64,000 bases of DNA from Calditrichota bacterium (GTDB taxonomy: Bacteria > Calditrichota > Calditrichia > Calditrichales > J004): positions 124,001-188,000 of the forward strand of contig JABFGF010000001.1 in NCBI GenBank assembly GCA_013112635.1, given 5' to 3'. Positions within the stretch are counted from its first letter, which is position 1. The number at the start of each line of letters is the position of its first letter. Positions 54,431 through 62,094 of the stretch are shown piece after piece. The notes under the pieces were generated by a model. It worked only from the letters and a program-made list of their open reading frames with translations. It was not told the origin of the DNA and searched no databases. Made by a program: the position numbers and the translations under genes.

Positions 54431-54761
54431 AATCCGCCGTTGGGCTCCGTTTGTAACTTTGCTAATTATAGCATGTTTTAGTTTTATCTACTTTATATTG
54501 CTTGGAGATAATGAACCTTACTTTCCCACAACGGATAATCCGGAGTTGATTTATCAGGAAGCATGTGTTCAGTGTCATGGCAAAAAAGGGCAGGGAAGTG
54601 GAATTTTGTACCCGTCATTTGACCATTCTCAACTTGATATAAAAAAGATTGAGCGGGCAATATTGGAAGGCGATTGGTTAATGCCAAGATTTGAAAATAT
54701 AAAAGGAGATACTCTAAAAAACCTAAGTGAGTATATTTATTCAAAAAAGTATCTTAAGTAA
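54423..54761 (+). CDS. Small membrane-anchored cytochrome c
   Basis: The 112-residue protein has one N-terminal membrane helix (FVTLLIIACFSFIYFILL) and a short mono-haem cytochrome c domain, EACVQCHGKKGQGSGILYPS with CxxCH, ending with the methionine-bearing LMPRFENIKGDTLKNLSEYI. It would carry electrons at the periplasmic face. It overlaps the deacetylase gene, an unusual pairing. Confidence 0.88.
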   Translation: MDKIRRWAPFVTLLIIACFSFIYFILLGDNEPYFPTTDNPELIYQEACVQCHGKKGQGSGILYPSFDHSQLDIKKIERAILEGDWLMPRFENIKGDTLKNLSEYIYSKKYLK

Positions 54762-54917
54762 TTATTTTTAAAGAAGTTTTAGCTCAAAAAAGACAATTTA
54801 AGTAATAAAAGTTAAGAAAAATTATTCAAAAACCGTTAATAGAGTATTAGAAATTCTTTTTATGATTTTGTGGTTTAGAAATACTTTGTTTGGGATACCA
54901 GGTTTGGAGATTATTAG

Positions 54918-55817
54918 ATGCGTATAGTAACTCGTGGTGATTTTGACAGTTTGATCAGTACTGTACTTCTTAGTCTTTCGTATGATATTGATGATGTTAA
55001 AATATCTCACCCAGCTGAAATTCAAGAATGTAAATTTGAAATAACATCTAATGATATACTCGCTAACCTACCATATCATAGTGATTGTGGATATTGGTTT
55101 GATCACCATATTAATGAAGATCATGTAGCCAATGAAATTGAATTTCAGGGATGTTTTAAAGTTGCTCCAAGCTGTTCCCGTGTTATTTTTGATTATTGTG
55201 AAAATATTGCTGAAACACGTCGTTTTGAAAAGGTTGTTGAAGTTGCCGATCAAATCGATTCAGCAAGTTTATCTATTGAAGCAATTAAGAATCCCCATGG
55301 TTGGTTTATAATCGATAGAACCCTGAGTGCATTTGATCCAAAAGGTACCTTGGGAGATTTTAGAGAATATTTTATTAAGCTTGTTCATTGGATAAAAACA
55401 AGTTCGCTAAGCAGCATATTAATGTCTGATGATGTTCAACACCGCATTGAACATGTTCGAAGTGAACACAAATTATTTATTAATGCCCTCCGTGAATGCA
55501 GCAATGTTGATCAAAATGTTATTATCACAGATTCAAGAAGTTTACGTTATTTCCCGAATGGGAACCGCTTTTTAATCTACTCACTGTATCCTAATCAAAA
55601 TGTTTCCATTAGTATTTTTAACAGAAGAGGAACAGATCAATCCGTCCTTTTCTGCGGCCATAATATTTTTAACCGTGGGTGCAAAACAGATATTAATGAA
55701 TTAATGCATAAGTACCATGGAAGCGGCAGGATGACAGCCGGATCATGTGTTGTTCCATCGAGTGACGCAGACTCGGTTTTAAATGAAATTGTTTCAATTT
55801 TAAAAACAAATGGTTAA
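54918..55817 (+). CDS. DHH-type phosphoesterase-like protein
   Basis: The 299-residue protein shows the outline of the DHH/exopolyphosphatase-like family. MRIVTRGDFDSLISTVLLSL carries the first Asp motif, YWFDHHINE the DHH-like motif, and GSGRMTAGSCVVPSSDAD the C-terminal DHHA1-like glycine-rich loop. The usual NPDADAI motif is replaced by GDFDSL, so it is a divergent member. Possible substrates include oligonucleotides, c-di-AMP or polyphosphate. It follows a 156-base gap with nothing notable. Confidence 0.75.
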   Translation: MRIVTRGDFDSLISTVLLSLSYDIDDVKISHPAEIQECKFEITSNDILANLPYHSDCGYWFDHHINEDHVANEIEFQGCFKVAPSCSRVIFDYCENIAETRRFEKVVEVADQIDSASLSIEAIKNPHGWFIIDRTLSAFDPKGTLGDFREYFIKLVHWIKTSSLSSILMSDDVQHRIEHVRSEHKLFINALRECSNVDQNVIITDSRSLRYFPNGNRFLIYSLYPNQNVSISIFNRRGTDQSVLFCGHNIFNRGCKTDINELMHKYHGSGRMTAGSCVVPSSDADSVLNEIVSILKTNG

Positions 55818-55927
55818 TCAATTTTCAATTCTTTCCAATGCAACTCTCTTCTAAATAGTCTGAAAATATTAATTGCTAAAGGCTGTCAGTACAAGGATTG
55901 TACTATTTTTTCCACTTTAAAATAAAA

Positions 55928-55956
55928 TTGACATTGATCACATCCTCACATAAGTT
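55928..55956 (+). promoter_or_regulatory. Possible promoter of the small lipoprotein gene
   Basis: A perfect TTGACA at 55928-55933 is followed 17 bases later by TAAGTT (55951-55956), a weak -10. Confidence 0.35.
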
Positions 55957-55986
55957 TTGCACTTCTATTCACATTTGGAGGTCTGT

Positions 55987-56166
55987 ATGAAGAGGCTCGT
56001 ATTACTACTTTTTGTTTTTGGTCTAATAGCTTGTGGTGGACAGAAACAGGAAGCTCAAACAGAAGAAGCACCTGCAGTAGAAGAGGCTGTTTCTACTGTT
56101 GCTGATTCTGCAGAGGCTGTTGTTGATTCTGTTTCATCTGCTGTTGAAGAAGCGACTCAAGAATAG
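55987..56166 (+). CDS. Small acidic lipoprotein
   Basis: ATG 55987 follows GGAGG. The 59-residue peptide has a lipoprotein signal MKRLVLLLFVFGLIAC with a clear lipobox (LIAC), and a mature part almost entirely of Ala, Val, Glu, Thr and Ser in repeated patterns (EEAVSTVADSAEAVVDSV). That is a low-complexity acidic helix typical of small envelope lipoproteins. An earlier in-frame start at 55957 would break the lipobox position. Function unknown. Terminator follows. Confidence 0.8.
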   Translation: MKRLVLLLFVFGLIACGGQKQEAQTEEAPAVEEAVSTVADSAEAVVDSVSSAVEEATQE

Positions 56167-56180
56167 TTTTTGTTTAACTT

Positions 56181-56209
56181 AAAAGCCCCGATTTTTCGGG
56201 GTTTTTTTT
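56181..56209 (+). terminator. Rho-independent terminator after the small lipoprotein gene
   Basis: CCCCGA/TCGGGG stem (56186-56201) with a T loop and flanking A/T pairs, running into seven or more T residues, 19 bases after the stop. Confidence 0.92.
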
Positions 56210-56355
56210 ATTCTTCTATTTCATCTCACAAAACTGTTTATCTTTCATCACCACTTTTTTAATCATCTTAAAATTTTTATAACATTGGTTTGCATCCCTG
56301 TTTTTTGAAAAACTATTGCTTAAAATAGAGCAAAGTAAAGTAAAAAAAGAGATAG

Positions 56356-57285
56356 ATGAAAACATTATCTGCTTTATATATCCTTGTCCTTTATTTACCG
56401 GTTGATAGTCTTAGTCAAACTTGTTGCTCTGCCGGAACGCCCATATTATCAGCAGTAAATGTTGCGGCAACAAATGCTAATCAATGGCAATTTTCCTTTT
56501 CTGCCGAGCATAATTCCATAAAGGATGTATTGCCAAAATCGATAAAGCCTAGAGAAGAGCGTTTTACAAATTCTTATATTTTTGATATTTCTTATGGAAT
56601 AAATGAGCGGGTTTCTGCGACAATTATCCTTCCTTATGTTCAATTAAGCCAGACAGCCCTTTTTGGAAGCCGGGAGGAAATATCGTCCAATGGTTTTGGA
56701 GATATCCTGGTTATGTCAAAATACAACATTGTCACTTCTGATATTGCCAATCAAAGACAATTTGCGGTTGGCTATGGCTTAAAGCTGCCCACAGGGAAAT
56801 CAAAAATTCGTGGTCAAACTGGTGTGGTACTTGCCCCGCAACTACAACCTGGAACTGCATCATGGGATCATGTTCTATGGGCATTTTTCTCTCAAAGCTT
56901 CAGGCCAAGTCCCTTTAGCTTTTTCCTAAACCTAAACTACAGAATAAATGGTGATAACAATCGTTTTCAAACAAATGGCCCATTTAGGTCTTATCACTTT
57001 GGGAATGTTTTTGCAGTAACAGGTGGTATTTCTTACAGAATGACACCTTTGGTAGACTTGGCAATACAATCTCGGTTCAGGCACACAGCCAAAGATTCGT
57101 TTGCAGGTGGAGAAGTTATAAATACTGGGGGTGACTGGCTTTATCTTATCCCTTCTATAAACTTTAACTTTGATACATATGGTTTCCGCTTGTCAAGTCA
57201 GGTTCCGGTTTACAGAAATCTGAAAGGTATCCAGATAACAACAAGTTATTCTATTTCAGCATCAATTTTTTATTTCATTTTATAA
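56356..57285 (+). CDS. Outer-membrane beta-barrel protein
   Basis: The 309-residue protein has a signal peptide (MKTLSALYILVLYLPVDSLS) and a mature part opening QTCCSAGTPI with adjacent cysteines. Alternating amphipathic strands follow (WQFSFSAEHNSI, NERVSATIILPYVQL, RQFAVGYGLKLPTGKSK) and the C-terminal residue pair IL follows aromatic strands. It resembles outer-membrane transporter-like barrels (phenol-degradation MetA-type). The role is unknown. A DUF3179 lipoprotein gene begins 10 bases later, which suggests a pair. Confidence 0.7.
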   Translation: MKTLSALYILVLYLPVDSLSQTCCSAGTPILSAVNVAATNANQWQFSFSAEHNSIKDVLPKSIKPREERFTNSYIFDISYGINERVSATIILPYVQLSQTALFGSREEISSNGFGDILVMSKYNIVTSDIANQRQFAVGYGLKLPTGKSKIRGQTGVVLAPQLQPGTASWDHVLWAFFSQSFRPSPFSFFLNLNYRINGDNNRFQTNGPFRSYHFGNVFAVTGGISYRMTPLVDLAIQSRFRHTAKDSFAGGEVINTGGDWLYLIPSINFNFDTYGFRLSSQVPVYRNLKGIQITTSYSISASIFYFIL

Positions 57286-57295
57286 GGGGAAAGCT

Positions 57296-58351
57296 ATGAT
57301 GAAATTAGTTTTTATAACCTTAATTATTTTTGTGATTCTTTCGTGTTCAGAAGAACCACTTACCAATGTTGTAAATGGCGATTGGCTAATTCCTAAAAGG
57401 GAAGTTCATGATGGCGGGCCAGGTAAGGATGGTATTCCTTCGATTGATAATCCCAAAATGATTTCTTTAGAAAATACAGATTTTTTAAATGATGATGATT
57501 TGGTTGTTCTATTTGGCAATCAAGGAGAGTTAAGTATTTATCCACACAAAATACTGGATTGGCACGAGATTGTTAATGCCCAGGATGTAGTTGTATCCTA
57601 TTGCCCGTTGACTGGTACCGCGATTGGTTTAAACCGTGAAATTGAACAAAATGGTTTATCTGAAAGAACAGCATTTGGAGTTTCCGGTTTGTTGTACAAT
57701 ACTAATTTGATTTTGTATGACCGATTAACAGACAGCTATTGGTCGCAAATGAAAAACCAATGTGTCGGCGGAGATCTCATCGGAACTTTTCCTAAAAATG
57801 AAATACTTGTTGAAACAACATATAAAACAGTAAAAAATATGTTTCAGGATGCTAGAGTTTTATCAGATAAAACCGGCTATTACAGTACCGAGCAGTATGC
57901 GGTTTACCCTTATGGAGATTATAAAACAAATAATAATCGCTTGCTGTTTCCAATAAGCAACAGTGATAACAGAATTCCAGGGAAAGAACGGGTAATGGGC
58001 ATTGTAATAAACGGAGAAGCCCGAGCATACCGATTCGAAAGTCTGGAAAGTGGAATAAATGTCATAAACACAAATGTTGGTGGTGTTGAAGTAGTAGTTG
58101 TTGGCAGTAAAACAAGCAACTATTTAGTCGCCTATAAAAATACTTTTAATGACAGCCAGGTTCCATTAACCTTTACAAAAGGTTCAGGTAACGGCCAGGT
58201 TGTGTTTAAAGATAATATTGGGAATAATTATAATGTTTTAGGTGAAGTTGTCACTGGGCCTAATAGTGGCTCCAGGTTGGCTGGTACACATTCTTATATC
58301 TCATTTTGGTTTGCGTGGGCTGCCTTTTACCCCAATACAGAAATTAAGTAA
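57296..58351 (+). CDS. DUF3179 lipoprotein
   Basis: The 351-residue protein has a lipoprotein signal (VFITLIIFVILSC, lipobox LSCS) and a DUF3179 domain: IPSIDNPKMISLENTDFLND, VVVSYCPLTGTAIGLNR, FGVSGLLYNTNLILYDRLTD, SYWSQMKNQCVGGDLIG, and the C-terminal HSYISFWFAWAAFYP. The two cysteines in SYCPLTG and NQCVGG and the conserved His are typical of this poorly defined family. It is envelope-anchored. ATG 57299 is an alternative start 3 bases on. Confidence 0.85.
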   Translation: MMKLVFITLIIFVILSCSEEPLTNVVNGDWLIPKREVHDGGPGKDGIPSIDNPKMISLENTDFLNDDDLVVLFGNQGELSIYPHKILDWHEIVNAQDVVVSYCPLTGTAIGLNREIEQNGLSERTAFGVSGLLYNTNLILYDRLTDSYWSQMKNQCVGGDLIGTFPKNEILVETTYKTVKNMFQDARVLSDKTGYYSTEQYAVYPYGDYKTNNNRLLFPISNSDNRIPGKERVMGIVINGEARAYRFESLESGINVINTNVGGVEVVVVGSKTSNYLVAYKNTFNDSQVPLTFTKGSGNGQVVFKDNIGNNYNVLGEVVTGPNSGSRLAGTHSYISFWFAWAAFYPNTEIK

Positions 58352-58440
58352 TAAAAAAGGATTCTAACAGGGTGGTAAGTATTGGGCTCTCTAGTTGCCA
58401 TCCTGGAAGAATCTCTTTTGATAAATTCTTTTAAAACGTT

Positions 58441-59553
58441 TTAATTCTTTTTTATTGTAATATTTCCATTTATTGTACTTACTTTTATTGAATGCTCACC
58501 ATCACCGCTTTTACCTGTGCCTTCAATCTTTTTACGAGGATCACCATTATTGTATGACCATTCATCATCTTCTTCAATATCCAATGAAAAGTCGCTGTTT
58601 ATTTCATAATTTTTATTGCTATTTCTTGTATATGTTATCCGGATATCAAAATCAGCAGAAATTCCATCCGGCAGAACTAATTCAATATCGCCACCCATGG
58701 AACTAATCTCTACATGGCGGTCACCTTTTGATGGATCGCCGGTCATTGTAACATCAACATCACCACCCATAGTTGTTGCTTTTACCCAGCCATCAATATC
58801 CCTAATATCTATATCGCCACCCATTGTATTGGCTTTTATATACAGTTTTGCTTTATTTACATCTATATCGCCACCCATTGTTGAAACATCTGCGCCTGAA
58901 AAGGCCTCATCAACTTTTATCTTGCCACCCATTGTTGAAATATTTACTTCTTTTCCGGTTGATTTACCATTCCTGCTACGGACATTTTTATATATTACAT
59001 TTCCTCCCATTGATGAGCCATCTACATCACCAATAATATTTTTGAACAAAACTTCACCACCCATAGTGCTAATCTTGCCATCTACATCAGAATCAGTTAA
59101 TTCCACATCTCCACCCATTGTAGAAAATTTTACAGACCCTTTTAATTTCTCCAATGTTATTTCGCCACCCATGGTTTCGCCTTCAAGTTTACCCTCAACA
59201 TTGGCAACAACTATTTCGCCACCCATTGTTGTTACCTCAATGTCAAATTTTAACGGGACGTAAACTTTAAATTCCAAATCAGAATTTGTATTACCGTCTG
59301 CGCCAGCCGAAATTTCTACACCACGACTATTATCATCCATATCGACCCAGACATTTTCATTTAATTTGCTGCCCCTATGCGATACAACAACAACTACTTT
59401 GTCATGGTTTTCTCCATAGATGTAAATCGAACCGCCTGTTTTTATATCCATTTCCAGTCGTTGTCCCGCAGAAACGTCAAACTCTTTTTTTATTTCACCT
59501 GCAAACGTAATTGACGCTACCATTAAAATTGAAAATATTGTTAAGTACTTCAT
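58441..59553 (-). CDS. Exported DUF4097 beta-helix protein with ten MGG turns
   Basis: The 370-residue protein has a signal peptide (MKYLTIFSILMVASITFAG) and a DUF4097/adhesin-like beta-helix. Ten turns of the form (S/T)(S/T/N)MGG(D/E/N/K)(I/V) are seen. Seven of the nine spacings are exactly 18 residues, and the others are 24 and 26, so each turn is likely one helical rung. A C-terminal part, ISADFDIRITYTRNSNKNYE, ends the solenoid. AAGGAAAGGAAA precedes the ATG. It is the last gene of an operon with an ECF sigma and its anti-sigma. It may be a surface or periplasmic target of that stress circuit. Confidence 0.88.
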   Translation of the reverse strand: MKYLTIFSILMVASITFAGEIKKEFDVSAGQRLEMDIKTGGSIYIYGENHDKVVVVVSHRGSKLNENVWVDMDDNSRGVEISAGADGNTNSDLEFKVYVPLKFDIEVTTMGGEIVVANVEGKLEGETMGGEITLEKLKGSVKFSTMGGDVELTDSDVDGKISTMGGEVLFKNIIGDVDGSSMGGNVIYKNVRSRNGKSTGKEVNISTMGGKIKVDEAFSGADVSTMGGDIDVNKAKLYIKANTMGGDIDIRDIDGWVKATTMGGDVDVTMTGDPSKGDRHVEISSMGGDIELVLPDGISADFDIRITYTRNSNKNYEINSDFSLDIEEDDEWSYNNGDPRKKIEGTGKSGDGEHSIKVSTINGNITIKKN

Positions 59554-59585
59554 TCTGTTTCCTTTCCTTTGTGATTGAACGATCC

Positions 59586-59670
59586 TGTCATTCTGATTGT
59601 TGTAGTGAAACGAAGAATCCGATTATTTTAAATGTTTCTTTTAGGACTTGCTTCGTTCCTCAGCATGGCA
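59586..59670. repeat. Dispersed palindromic repeat, copy 2
   Basis: TGTCATTCTG at the left mirrors CAGCATGGCA at the right (8 of 10). Inner AGTGAAACGAAGAATC and TGCTTCGTTCCTCAG match copy 1 at 28346. It lies between the anti-sigma and the DUF4097 gene. Confidence 0.75.
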
Positions 59671-59701
59671 AGCAAGTTTTTTTTACTTTTTTTCCTGTTT
59701 A

Positions 59702-60625
59702 TTAGTGTTCATATTTTAGTTGTTTTATTTTTTGTGTAACAGCGCTGTTAACATTTTTATATTCCTCTAAACCTTTCTCAAGAAGGGCGGGGTTTACATT
59801 GTTGTTGCTTAAATAATCAATGGCAGTCAATCTCATATAAACTGATTTTTCCTCAGTTAACAACCTAATCAATGCCGTTTGAATGACTTCATCATTTGGA
59901 TATTTCATCAAGCTAAAGAGACTTTTTTGACGCACAATTTCATTGCCATCATTTAACATGGTTTTTATTAATGCCTGTTTAATTTTTGGGTGCATCACTT
60001 TTTCACTAACCGAAATGTTGCGTAGTTGTTCACCCGTGGAGCTGGCATTTACTAAAGATTGAGCAAGTATATCCTGAATCAGCGGATCGTTCTTTTTGCG
60101 GGTAACTTGCAGGTGCCGGGTTACATCAAAACTAACACTTACGAGGCCGTCTTCATTTTCGCGAAAAATGGTATTGCTGTAAATATAAGGTGAATTTATA
60201 CTTTCCTGTAATTCACCTGTCTGTTCAGCTGCATAATTAATATTCCTGATTAAAGAATTGTCTGAGACCGAAGTGCTCATAAAAAAACCAATCAGGAACA
60301 TTGCGCCTGCAAATGCGGCGCTAAAAGCCGGAATGCGAAATGGTTGTAAAATATTGTCCCAAAGTGATGAAAAAATATATCTTGACTTATGATTATTGTA
60401 ATGATGAATTTTATTAATACTCACAGATCGCATTTTTTGAAATTCATTTTCATCAGCCATTTCAAAGGTCATTTCAGGGTTTGTTAGATTTGAATGAAGA
60501 TTAAGGTATTCGGATATTTCTAAATTGGTTTCTGCCTCTTTTTGGATTCGTTCTTTTTCTTCAGCAGACAGCTCATCTGAAATATACTTTTTTAGCTTTT
60601 CTTCTAATTGTTTATTTATTGCCAT
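59702..60625 (-). CDS. Anti-sigma-like membrane protein with HEAT-type C-terminus
   Basis: ATG 60625 is preceded by GAGGT; the open frame reaches 60670, but that part translates a repeat element. The 307-residue protein starts MAINKQLEEKLKKYISDELS, an anti-sigma N-terminal type helical region without the zinc HxxxCxxC. A membrane helix follows at about residues 98-117 (AFSAAFAGAMFLIGFFM). The C-terminus has two HEAT-like repeats (VRQKSLFSLMKYPNDEVIQT, RLTAIDYLSNNNVNPALLEK). It lies directly after an ECF sigma gene, so it probably holds that factor at the membrane. Confidence 0.75.
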   Translation of the reverse strand: MAINKQLEEKLKKYISDELSAEEKERIQKEAETNLEISEYLNLHSNLTNPEMTFEMADENEFQKMRSVSINKIHHYNNHKSRYIFSSLWDNILQPFRIPAFSAAFAGAMFLIGFFMSTSVSDNSLIRNINYAAEQTGELQESINSPYIYSNTIFRENEDGLVSVSFDVTRHLQVTRKKNDPLIQDILAQSLVNASSTGEQLRNISVSEKVMHPKIKQALIKTMLNDGNEIVRQKSLFSLMKYPNDEVIQTALIRLLTEEKSVYMRLTAIDYLSNNNVNPALLEKGLEEYKNVNSAVTQKIKQLKYEH

Positions 60626-60645
60626 TTTTACCTCTACAATATTTC

Positions 60646-60709
60646 CGTCATACTGAACTGGATTGAGCATTCATTATTAAAAGTATTCCGAAACAAGTTC
60701 GGAATGACG
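60646..60709. repeat. Palindromic element between ECF sigma and anti-sigma genes
   Basis: CGTCATACTGAAC at the left mirrors GTTCGGAATGACG at the right (11 of 13). It is related in style to the elements at 28346 and 59586 (all begin xGTCAT). It sits inside the operon and may affect message stability. Confidence 0.65.
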
Positions 60710-60729
60710 CAAAGCATTTTTTAATACAG

Positions 60730-61284
60730 TTATGATTCACGCTCTTCGTTTTTTTTTAGATTTTCTTTTAATTTTTGCAAACTTCTGAACAACATATTTT
60801 TTACAACTCCTTCACTGCATTGCAACGTTTCGGCAATCTCTTTTATAGATTGTTCCTCAAAATAGCGTAACACAACTGCCAGCCGATAGCGGGTGTTTAA
60901 ATTGTATAAGCTGCGTAACAGCTGAGATTTATTCTCCTTTGCCAGGTATTCATCTTCATTGCTCAATGCAATTGATGGTAAATCCAAATGCTCATCAATG
61001 CTTTCATGTTTGCTAAATTTTTGGTTACTGCGCACCCAGTTAACCCCTTCGTTATAGCTTATTTTTGTAAGCCATGATTTGAATGAACTTTTAGCTTTGA
61101 ATGTACTCAGCTTTTGGTAACATTTTATAAAAACGTTTTGTGTAATATCGAGGGCATTCTCTTTGTTTTTGCCAAATCCAAAGCTAATTGTATAGACCAA
61201 ACGTTCATAACGCTGCATCAATTCATCGTATGCTGATAGATTATTAGCAAGAGTTTTATTTATCAGTTCAAGATCATTGTGCAC
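60730..61284 (-). CDS. ECF-family RNA polymerase sigma factor
   Basis: The 184-residue protein has region 2 (RYERLVYTISFGFGKNKENA, LDITQNVFIKCYQKLSTF) and region 4 (TRYRLAVVLRYFEEQSIKEI then AETLQCSEGVVKNMLFRSLQ), the ECF sigma-70 pattern with no region 3. GTG is the start (61284), with AGGAGG 10 bases upstream. Like other ECF factors it probably responds to envelope stress and is controlled by the membrane protein encoded after it. The DUF4097 gene completes the operon. Confidence 0.93.
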   Translation of the reverse strand: MHNDLELINKTLANNLSAYDELMQRYERLVYTISFGFGKNKENALDITQNVFIKCYQKLSTFKAKSSFKSWLTKISYNEGVNWVRSNQKFSKHESIDEHLDLPSIALSNEDEYLAKENKSQLLRSLYNLNTRYRLAVVLRYFEEQSIKEIAETLQCSEGVVKNMLFRSLQKLKENLKKNEERES

Positions 61285-61689
61285 TTAAATTCCGCCTCCT
61301 GGATATATAGACAGTAAAGTAGCAAAAAAGTTAGCATCGAGAAAAAAAGATTTTATTAAAACCCTATAATGAAGAACCACATGAGTTTAACTTTAAAATA
61401 GAAAATGATTTATTGTATTTAAATACGAGAGCTACTTTAAATGAATCCAATTCTGTTGCTATAAGGATGAATAGTTTTTTATGGGCTAATTCATATTTTA
61501 AAGATAGAGGTATCTTTATACGCGATTAGTCTAATTATCAATATTTTTATCGAAACAAAATTCTGTTTTTTGTGAACCTTAAAAAACCCATCATTTTTGT
61601 TTACATACCCACTTTATATTGTTAAATTTATGTATCCCTGCTGTGTCTGTTTCAATCTTTTCTGAAGATTAGAAGATAAGAGGTGCTGT
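61285..61689. other. Divergent gene-free region
   Basis: About 400 A/T-rich bases between divergent genes hold no convincing gene. Near the left end is the AGGAGG ribosome site of the ECF sigma gene. The right end contains the promoter candidate listed separately. No hairpin stood out. Confidence 0.5.
61600..61628 (+). promoter_or_regulatory. Possible promoter of the small membrane protein gene
   Basis: TTTACA (61600-61605) and TAAATT (61623-61628) are 17 bases apart and lie about 60 bases before the start at 61690. Both boxes are partial matches. Confidence 0.4.
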
Positions 61690-62094
61690 ATGTTAACAAT
61701 GAACCCGGCATCACGAATCACAGTTTTGTTGCAACTTATTGCCTTTCATTCATTGGCTGTTGGACTTGGCCTGATAATAATCTCATCCCAATATTTAGAA
61801 CTTTATGGTTTTAAAAATTACTCTTCCAGTTTTTTCCAGGCACAAGGCGGTGTTTTCCATATTGTGATGTGTATTGCCTATTTCATGGCTTCAAAAAATC
61901 TTAACTCTGCAATAATAATCCGATTTGTGATAAGCGCAAAAACGGTTGCCGTGATATTTCTATTTGTCTATTTCCTGTATGCAGAATCCATTTGGATAAT
62001 TTTATTGTCCGCCATTGCTGACGGTTTGATGGCATTGCTCATATTTATTTTTTACAAACAATACCTGCATTTTATTGGCCAAACTCGTGAATAA
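61690..62094 (+). CDS. Hypothetical four-helix membrane protein
   Basis: The 134-residue protein has four membrane helices (LLQLIAFHSLAVGLGLIIIS, FFQAQGGVFHIVMCIAYFMA, VISAKTVAVIFLFVYFLYA, IWIILLSAIADGLMALLIFI). GAGGTG lies before the ATG. No family was recognised with certainty. Its end overlaps the start of the epimerase gene, so they are probably co-translated and may act in the same pathway, for example a membrane lipid modification, but that is speculation. Confidence 0.68.
   Translation: MLTMNPASRITVLLQLIAFHSLAVGLGLIIISSQYLELYGFKNYSSSFFQAQGGVFHIVMCIAYFMASKNLNSAIIIRFVISAKTVAVIFLFVYFLYAESIWIILLSAIADGLMALLIFIFYKQYLHFIGQTRE

Noticed and set aside
58750-59250. Regularly spaced CCACCCAT repeats about 54 bases apart, resembling a CRISPR array
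   Set aside because: They are codons of the MGG turns in the DUF4097 protein. The segments between them are related coding sequence, not unique spacers, and no cas genes exist here.
58616-59263. A 215-residue open frame on the plus strand
   Set aside because: It is the mirror of the repetitive DUF4097 gene. It has no ribosome site and its peptide is a Ser/Pro/Ile repeat caused by the codon pattern.
60626-60670. Extended N-terminus of the anti-sigma-like protein
   Set aside because: These codons translate a palindromic repeat, and a good ribosome site lies before ATG 60625.
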